From the NCBI GenBank assembly GCA_964481385.1, contig CAYZTN010000042.1:1-11248 (forward strand): 11,248 bases of DNA. Direction: 5' to 3'. The position numbers were made by a program, and so were the translations under genes. This DNA comes from UMGS1649 sp964481385. Lineage in GTDB: Bacteria; Bacillota; Clostridia; TANB77; CAG-465. Positions within the stretch are counted from its first letter, which is position 1, and each line of letters begins with the position of its first letter. Below the pieces are notes generated by a model. That model ran no database searches. It saw nothing but the letters and a program-made list of their open reading frames with translations, and had not been told where the DNA came from. Below, one piece after another: positions 6,578 through 11,248 of the stretch.

Positions 6578-8019
6578 TGAGAGATGACTATGAAGTTATA
6601 ATTGGACTTGAAGTGCACGCAGAACTTGCCACAAAAACAAAAATATATTGTGGTTGTTCTACAGAATTTGGCTCAGACCCAAATACACATTGTTGCCCAA
6701 TATGTACTGGAATGCCAGGAGTACTGCCTGTGCTTAATAAAAAAGTTGTGGAGTATGCAGTTAAAATGGGACTTGCTACAAATTGTGAAATAGCAAGATT
6801 TTCTAAGCAAGATAGAAAGAATTACTTCTATCCAGACCTTCCAAAAGCATACCAAACGTCACAATACGATTTGCCACTTTGTGAACATGGCTTTGTAGAA
6901 TTTATGGTAGGAGATACTAAAAAGAAAGTTGGAATAACAAGAATTCATATAGAAGAAGATGCAGGGAAACTTATACATGACCCATACACAGGCGACACAT
7001 TAGTTGACTTTAACAGATGTGGTGTGCCTCTAATTGAAATAGTATCAGAGCCAGATATACGTTCTGCAGAAGAAGCAGTAGGATATATGCAAACACTAAA
7101 ATCTACATTAGAGTATTTAGAGATATGTGACTGTAAAATGCAAGAAGGCTCTTTAAGATGTGATGTAAACTTATCTGTAAGAAAGAAAGGCGAAACTAAA
7201 TTTGGTACTCGTACAGAAACTAAAAACTTGAACTCATTTAAAGCAATAATGAGGTCTATTGAATTTGAAACAGAACGTCAAATAAAAGAATTAGAAGCAG
7301 GTGGCACAATTTACCAAGAAACTAGACGCTGGGATGATGACAAGGGAATAGGATATGCAATGCGTACAAAAGAAGATGCGCACGATTACAGATATTTTCC
7401 AGAGCCAGATTTAGCTCCTATTGTACTAACTGAGGAATACATAAATGGTATAAAAGAAAGTTTGCCAGAAATGCCAAATATAAGGCGTGAAAGATATATT
7501 AAAGAATTTGGTTTACCAGAATATGACGCTGAACAAATTACAAATTCAAAACATATGGCAGAGTTCTTTGATGAAGCAGTTAAGGTTTGTGGTAATGCTA
7601 AACTTGTATCTAATTGGTTAATGAGTGATGTAGCAAGAATACTTAACGAGCAAGAAATAGACATAACAGAAGCAAAATTTAGTGCAACTCATTTAGGAGA
7701 ACTTATATCTCTTATAGAGAAAAACGTTATATCTTCTGCAATAGCTAAAAAAGTATTTGAAGAGATGGCAGTAAGCGGAAAGAGGCCAGAAGAAATAGTT
7801 GAAGAAAAAGGGCTAAAACAAGTTACAGATGAAGGTGCAATTCGCGAGATTGTCGTAAAAGTGTTAGACCAAAACCCAGCTTCTGTTGCTGACTATTTAG
7901 CAGGAAAAGAAAAAGCTATGGGCTTTATAGTTGGTCAAACAATGAAAGAGTCAAAAGGTAAAGCAAATCCTGGAATAGTAAATAAGCTAATAAAGGAAGA
8001 GCTTGAAAAGAGGAGATAA
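6577..8019 (+). CDS. gatB: Asp/Glu-tRNA amidotransferase subunit B
   Basis: GatB binds the mischarged tRNA and carries the kinase/transamidase site that activates the Glu or Asp side chain with ATP before amidation. ATG 6577 gives 480 residues. It overlaps the proS stop as TAATG, and the protein begins like family members (YEVIIGLEVHAEL). An ATG at 6565 would add four residues, but AAAGG abuts it with no spacing, so it is less likely. A zinc-type cysteine set is seen at Cys25, Cys27, Cys40 and Cys43. Further hallmarks are ARFSKQDRKNYFYPDLPKAYQ, CGVPLIEIVSEPD, GTRTETKNLNSF and DYRYFPEPDL. The helical tail domain (from about 325) ends with the tRNA-binding YqeY-like region, including MGFIVGQTMKESKGKANP. 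All key segments are intact. Confidence 0.96.
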   Translation: MRDDYEVIIGLEVHAELATKTKIYCGCSTEFGSDPNTHCCPICTGMPGVLPVLNKKVVEYAVKMGLATNCEIARFSKQDRKNYFYPDLPKAYQTSQYDLPLCEHGFVEFMVGDTKKKVGITRIHIEEDAGKLIHDPYTGDTLVDFNRCGVPLIEIVSEPDIRSAEEAVGYMQTLKSTLEYLEICDCKMQEGSLRCDVNLSVRKKGETKFGTRTETKNLNSFKAIMRSIEFETERQIKELEAGGTIYQETRRWDDDKGIGYAMRTKEDAHDYRYFPEPDLAPIVLTEEYINGIKESLPEMPNIRRERYIKEFGLPEYDAEQITNSKHMAEFFDEAVKVCGNAKLVSNWLMSDVARILNEQEIDITEAKFSATHLGELISLIEKNVISSAIAKKVFEEMAVSGKRPEEIVEEKGLKQVTDEGAIREIVVKVLDQNPASVADYLAGKEKAMGFIVGQTMKESKGKANPGIVNKLIKEELEKRR

Positions 8020-8021
8020 AA

Positions 8022-8129
8022 ATTTAGTGCCGTTTAGTGTCATTTAGTGTTATAGCGTGTCATTTGGGACGTTTCTAAATGACACTTTTGTTGTATAGTA
8101 TAATTTAGTTGTTATTTAGTGTCATTTAG
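8022..8129. repeat. Short TTTAGTG direct repeats in the gatB-rimO gap
   Basis: TTTAGTG occurs at 8023-8029, 8033-8039 and 8043-8049, and again at 8115-8121. The longer unit TTTAGTGTCATTTAG is present twice (8033-8047 and 8115-8129). The second copy runs into the right arm of the large inverted repeat. The pattern suggests partial duplication of the repeat element's edge, or repeated nested insertion or slippage. Confidence 0.7.
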
Positions 8130-8146
8130 AAACGTCCCAAATGACA
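8058..8146. repeat. Perfect 29-bp inverted repeat, REP-like hairpin pair
   Basis: Bases 8058-8086 are the exact reverse complement of 8118-8146, with a 31-nt AT-rich spacer. Each arm is also a hairpin. GTGTCATTT (8057-8065) pairs with AAATGACAC (8077-8085) around GGGACGTTTCT, and the right arm mirrors this. Two REP hairpins in head-to-head orientation resemble the BIME-like intergenic repeats moved by Y1 (IS200-like, RAYT) transposases. That link is from recall of such repeats in Firmicutes, not proven here. The left arm followed by TTTT may also serve as a weak terminator for the gatB transcript, since I see no other one there. Confidence 0.8.
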
Positions 8147-8182
8147 TATTAAGTTATTAAGTAAAAAAGTTATTTTAGGTAG

Positions 8183-8211
8183 TTCACAAACTCAAACTTT
8201 TATGGTATAAT
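8183..8211 (+). promoter_or_regulatory. Promoter of rimO-rho
   Basis: TTCACA (8183-8188) and TATAAT (8206-8211) are 17 nt apart. The leader is short (start near 8218). AGGAG (8231-8235) is the ribosome binding site, 8 nt before the rimO ATG. It lies right after the inverted repeat, so rimO-rho can be transcribed apart from gatCAB-proS. Confidence 0.8.
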
Positions 8212-8243
8212 TTAACAGAATTAGGAAATGAGGAGAGTTTTAA

Positions 8244-9581
8244 ATGACAAAAAAAACAGCACTAGTAACGCTTGGCTGTTGTAAAAATGAAGTAGATAGC
8301 GAGCTTATTTTAGGCTTTTTAAAATCTAAAGGCTTTGAAATTACAACTGATTTAAGCGTAGCTCAAGTTATTATAGTAAATACATGTGGGTTTATAGAAT
8401 CTGCAAAACAAGAAGCAATAGATACAATTTTAGATATGGCAAGCTTTAAAGAAGATGGAGTTTGTGAAGATTTAATTGTGACAGGTTGCTTAGCAAAAAG
8501 ATACAAAAAAGAAATTTATTCTAACATTCCAGAAGTGGATTTGGTAATAGGAGTAGATGAATATAACAGCATAGACCAAATTTTTTCAGAATATTTCAAT
8601 CTAAGACAAGAAAATCTAGGTTTAGACTTTAATAATAGAATGATATCGACGAAGTTCCCAACAGCATATTTAAGAATAGCAGACGGTTGCAACAATAATT
8701 GTACATATTGCGCTATACCTTTAATACGTGGAACATTGAAAAGCAGAAAGATTGAAGATATAGTAAAAGAAGCTGAAGGCCTTGTAGAAAAAGGAATAAA
8801 AGAACTTGTTGTTATAGCTCAAGACACAACGTCTTATGGCATAGATATATATGGAAAGTCAATGCTTCACGCTTTACTTAAAGAGCTATCTAAGTTAAAT
8901 TGTGAATGGCTACGTGTGCTATATATGTATCCTGGAAAAGTAAATGACGAGCTTTTATTGGAGATTAAAAACAACCCAAAAATATGTAAGTATTTTGATT
9001 TGCCACTTCAACATATTTCAGACAATATGTTGAAAGCAATGAACAGGCATACAAATAAACAGGAAGTATATGAGCTGATATATAAAATAAGAAATGTCGT
9101 GCCAGATGCGGTTATTAGGACAACCGTTATGACAGGATTCCCAGGAGAAACAGATAAAGATTTCGAAGAGTTAAAACAGGCGCTTGTTGATTTTGAATTT
9201 GATAGATTAGGTGCATTTACATACTCTGCAGAAGATGATACAAAAGCAGGAGTTATGGAGTGCCAAATACCAGAAGAAGTTAAACAAGCACGTTATGACG
9301 AAATTATGAGACTGCAGCAGCAGGTATTAGAAAAACAAATGGCAAAAAACATTGGTAAAACGCTTAAAGTGTTAGTACAAGATGTGTCACAAGATGAAAA
9401 GTATTTTGAGTGCAGGTCATATATGGACGCACCAGATGTTGATCCTAAAATATATTTGCCTATCACCAAAGATACGTCCAATATTATAATTGGAGACTTT
9501 TATAACGTGAAAATAACAAAAATTCACGGTTATGATTATATATGCGAATACGTAGAAGAAAAGGAGTTAGATTATGTATAG
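8244..9581 (+). CDS. rimO: Ribosomal protein uS12 methylthiotransferase RimO
   Basis: RimO is a radical SAM enzyme that adds a methylthio group to an aspartate of ribosomal protein uS12 (S12). The 445-residue protein has the three methylthiotransferase layers. The N-terminal UPF0004 domain has cluster cysteines Cys12, Cys48 and Cys82. The radical SAM core has CNNNCTYC (Cys149, Cys153, Cys156). The C-terminal TRAM domain covers about 375-445. The start LGCCKNEVDSE matches the RimO signature (G-C-x-K-N-x-V-D-S-E), which separates it from the tRNA-modifying MiaB. Other hallmarks are DLPLQHISDNMLKAMNR and TGFPGETDKDFEEL. The extra Cys13 next to Cys12 is slightly unusual. It overlaps rho by 8 nt and has a TAG stop. 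Confidence 0.95.
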   Translation: MTKKTALVTLGCCKNEVDSELILGFLKSKGFEITTDLSVAQVIIVNTCGFIESAKQEAIDTILDMASFKEDGVCEDLIVTGCLAKRYKKEIYSNIPEVDLVIGVDEYNSIDQIFSEYFNLRQENLGLDFNNRMISTKFPTAYLRIADGCNNNCTYCAIPLIRGTLKSRKIEDIVKEAEGLVEKGIKELVVIAQDTTSYGIDIYGKSMLHALLKELSKLNCEWLRVLYMYPGKVNDELLLEIKNNPKICKYFDLPLQHISDNMLKAMNRHTNKQEVYELIYKIRNVVPDAVIRTTVMTGFPGETDKDFEELKQALVDFEFDRLGAFTYSAEDDTKAGVMECQIPEEVKQARYDEIMRLQQQVLEKQMAKNIGKTLKVLVQDVSQDEKYFECRSYMDAPDVDPKIYLPITKDTSNIIIGDFYNVKITKIHGYDYICEYVEEKELDYV

Positions 9582-10896
9582 TAAAGAAGATTTAAAAAAC
9601 AGTACATTAACAGAGCTAAGAAGTATAGCTGAAAGCATTAAACTTGATGGCTATGAAAGATTAAAAAAAGAATATTTAGTAGAAGAAATTGTTTCTAAAT
9701 TGGAAGAGAAAAAAGAGCTAGATGTAAAAAACGATATGCACATAGAAAACCCAGAAACAGACTATATTGCAGAAGGAATACTTGAAGTATTAGCTGATGG
9801 CTTTGGCTTTTTAAGAAGTGATAACTATTTATCTGGCAATAAAGATATATATGTATCCGTAGTGCAAATTCGTAGATTTAATTTGTCTACTGGAGATAAA
9901 TTAAAAGGTATTGCAAGATTTACATCAGATCCAGCAAACAAATTCCCTTCAATGATATTTATTGAAAGTATAAATGGGGATAGAATAGAAGTAGCATTAA
10001 AACGCAAAGCATTTGACGCTCTAATTCCAATATATCCATGTGAGAAACTAAAATTGGAAAATGGAGAAACTTCAACTACAATGAGACTTTTAGATATAGT
10101 TGCACCAATTGGTAAAGGTAGTCGTGGTATGATAGTTGCTCCGCCAAAAGCTGGTAAAACAACATTGTTAAAACAAATTGCTACAAGCATTTTGAAAAAC
10201 AACCCAGAAGTTGTCCTTATGGTCTTGCTTATAGACGAACGTCCTGAAGAAGTAACAGACATTGAACGTTCAATAGACGCCGAAGTTGTGTCTTCAACAT
10301 TTGATGAGGCACCAGAACATCACATAAAAGTTGCACGTATGGTGCTAGAAAGAGCAAAAAGACTTGTTGAACATAACAAAGATGTTGTAATACTTCTAGA
10401 TAGTATAACACGTCTTGCTAGAGCTAATAACTTAACAATAGAGCCTTCTGGTAGAACGTTGTCTGGTGGTTTGGATCCAGCATGTCTACATTTTCCAAAG
10501 AGATTTTTTGGAGCTGCAAGAAACATTGAAAATGGAGGAAGCTTAACAATTTTAGGAACTGCTTTAATTGATACAGGAAGCAGAATGGACGATATTATAT
10601 TTGAAGAATTCAAAGGTACAGGTAATATGGAAATAACGCTAGATAGAAAATTAAGTGATAGACGTATATTCCCATCAATAGATATAATTAAGTCTGGAAG
10701 CAGACGTGATGACTTGTTGTTAACTGAAAAAGAACAAGCTGCTCAAAGTGTTATCCGTAAGCTTATAGCAAATCAAAATGCTGCAGGACAATTAGATATT
10801 ATAGAGAAAATTATTACTATGATAAATAAAACTAAAACAAACGAAGAATTTATGGAGCTTTTAAATAAACAAGTTAAAAAAACATCTAAAGAATAA
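9574..10896 (+). CDS. rho: Transcription termination factor Rho
   Basis: Rho is a ring-shaped RNA-dependent ATPase that ends transcription of untranslated RNA. Of the 440 residues, about 1-45 form the Rho N-terminal helical domain. Residues about 64-130 form the cold-shock-like RNA-binding domain (YIAEGILEVLADGFGFLRS). Walker A is APPKAGKT (189-196), followed by LLIDERPEEVTD (218-229). Walker B ends in VVILLDSITR (271-280). The Q-loop/R-loop region carries LSGGLDPACLHFPKRFFGAA (296-315) and GSRMDDIIFEEFKGTGNMEI (335-354). An acidic/lysine-rich linker (40-60) joins the first two domains, without a long insertion. ATG 9574 has AAGGAG (9561-9566) 7 nt upstream and lies inside the end of rimO, so translation is likely coupled. 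No key residue is missing. Confidence 0.97.
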   Translation: MYSKEDLKNSTLTELRSIAESIKLDGYERLKKEYLVEEIVSKLEEKKELDVKNDMHIENPETDYIAEGILEVLADGFGFLRSDNYLSGNKDIYVSVVQIRRFNLSTGDKLKGIARFTSDPANKFPSMIFIESINGDRIEVALKRKAFDALIPIYPCEKLKLENGETSTTMRLLDIVAPIGKGSRGMIVAPPKAGKTTLLKQIATSILKNNPEVVLMVLLIDERPEEVTDIERSIDAEVVSSTFDEAPEHHIKVARMVLERAKRLVEHNKDVVILLDSITRLARANNLTIEPSGRTLSGGLDPACLHFPKRFFGAARNIENGGSLTILGTALIDTGSRMDDIIFEEFKGTGNMEITLDRKLSDRRIFPSIDIIKSGSRRDDLLLTEKEQAAQSVIRKLIANQNAAGQLDIIEKIITMINKTKTNEEFMELLNKQVKKTSKE

Positions 10897-10904
10897 ATTT
10901 TAAG

Positions 10905-10935
10905 GTAAGCACGTAGTTATATGTGCTTACTTTTT
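10905..10935 (+). terminator. Intrinsic terminator after rho
   Basis: GTAAGCAC (10905-10912) pairs perfectly with GTGCTTAC (10923-10930) across a 10-nt loop, followed by TTTTT. It starts 9 nt after the rho stop and closes the rimO-rho unit. Confidence 0.9.
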
Positions 10936-11011
10936 ATATATCTAATATCTAATATTTAAGTTTTGGTGTGAAGGTGTGTGAAAGAAAAATTATAAAATAA
11001 CAAAAAAATGC

Positions 11012-11039
11012 TTGCATTTTTCAAGTTATATAGTATAAT
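11012..11039 (+). promoter_or_regulatory. Promoter of tRNA-Trp
   Basis: TTGCAT (11012-11017) and a consensus TATAAT (11034-11039) are 16 nt apart. The -10 box lies 18 nt before the mature tRNA 5' end, which fits a tRNA promoter with a short 5' leader. Confidence 0.75.
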
Positions 11040-11057
11040 ATCTTTTGTGAGGAACAT

Positions 11058-11131
11058 AGGGGTATAGTTCATTGGTAGAATAAGAGTCTCCAAAACTCCA
11101 GAGCTAGGTTCGATTCCTAGTACCCCTGCCA
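11058..11131 (+). tRNA. tRNA-Trp (anticodon CCA)
   Basis: A full cloverleaf can be folded. The acceptor stem AGGGGTA (11058-11064) pairs with TACCCCT (11121-11127), followed by discriminator G and an encoded CCA (11129-11131). The D stem is GTTC/GAAT around ATTGGTA. The anticodon loop is CTCCAAA (11088-11094) with anticodon CCA at 11090-11092. The T stem is CTAGG/CCTAG around TTCGATT. The variable loop has 4 nt. The outermost anticodon-stem pair (11083 A with 11099 C) is a mismatch; all others pair, with one G-U in the D stem. It is flanked by its own promoter and terminator. Confidence 0.95.
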
Positions 11132-11148
11132 AGAATATATTTAGATTT

Positions 11149-11175
11149 AAAGAGGGAATTCGCCCTCTTTTTTTT
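11149..11175 (+). terminator. Intrinsic terminator after tRNA-Trp
   Basis: AAAGAGGG (11149-11156) pairs with CCCTCTTT (11163-11170) around AATTCG, followed by five more T. It ends the tRNA transcript 18 nt after the CCA. Confidence 0.85.
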
Positions 11176-11210
11176 AGTGCGATTTTAAGTTGTTGTTGCA
11201 GGACAAAAGA

Positions 11211-11248
11211 ATGAAAAAAATTAAAAAAAGCGTAGAAACATTGAAGCA
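11211..11248 (+). CDS. Start of an unidentified gene, cut by the window end
   Basis: ATG 11211 is preceded by AGGA (11200-11203) at 7 nt. It opens a frame of 12 complete codons, MKKIKKSVETLK, with no stop before the window ends. The lysine-rich start gives no family assignment. In many Bacillota tRNA-Trp lies before secE-nusG, but these residues are too few to claim secE. No promoter is evident between the terminator at 11175 and this ATG. Confidence 0.45.
   Translation, partial: MKKIKKSVETLK

Noticed and set aside
8099..8104. TATAAT in the spacer of the inverted repeat as a promoter
   Set aside because: No acceptable -35 box lies 16-18 nt upstream, and the stronger promoter at 8183-8211 already serves rimO.
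8022..8147. CRISPR array in the gatB-rimO gap
   Set aside because: The repeats are inverted or very short, and there are no regularly spaced direct repeats with distinct spacers.
9825..10262. Long antisense open frame (145 codons) inside rho, and similar frames opposite gatC and gatA
   Set aside because: They lie fully inside well-supported genes, match no family I recognise, and have no clear ribosome binding site. They are side effects of codon use on the other strand.
11211..11248. Calling the cut gene at the right edge secE
   Set aside because: tRNA-Trp often precedes secE, but the twelve visible residues carry no SecE signature.

Overview
This is an AT-rich window, by eye about one third G+C. 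It shows strong AGGAG-type ribosome binding sites, one TTG start, TTGACA/TATAAT promoters and T-tailed hairpin terminators. It carries a transamidosome amidotransferase (GatCAB), a bacterial-type ProRS with an editing insertion, and RimO next to Rho. Together these point to a low-GC Bacillota, most likely class Clostridia. I cannot fix the genus.

Left part (1-2996) is an accessory, decaying region. It opens with two hairpins at the window edge. An intact virulence RhuM family gene follows (148-1161), with its own promoter and a TTG start. After a terminator-like hairpin comes a broken gene: a MATE-family efflux pump with an in-frame TAG at codon 31. Its last membrane segments are replaced, in frame, by the C-terminal part of an unrelated DUF4143 (AAA ATPase-type) protein, and that tail itself seems to carry an internal deletion. 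A strong terminator closes the region.

Middle part (3017-8019) is one apparent operon behind a clear promoter: gatC-gatA-proS-gatB. GatCAB amidates mischarged Glu-tRNA(Gln) and/or Asp-tRNA(Asn), and ProS charges tRNA(Pro). All four therefore supply aminoacyl-tRNA. Spacing is 15 nt, 13 nt and then a TAATG stop/start overlap, which suggests translational coupling.

The gatB-rimO gap (8020-8243) holds a perfect 29-bp inverted repeat whose arms are each themselves hairpins. It looks like a REP-type pair of the kind mobilised by Y1/IS200-like transposases. Short direct repeats flank it.

Right part (8183-11248) starts with its own promoter and the pair rimO-rho (8-nt overlap), ended by a terminator. 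A separately promoted tRNA-Trp(CCA) gene and its terminator follow, then the first 12 codons of a gene that runs off the window.

I see no clear new multi-gene system. The points most worth following are the MATE/DUF4143 chimera, the REP-like inverted repeat, the placement of proS inside gatCAB, and an identical 15-nt leader segment in front of both gatC and rimO.
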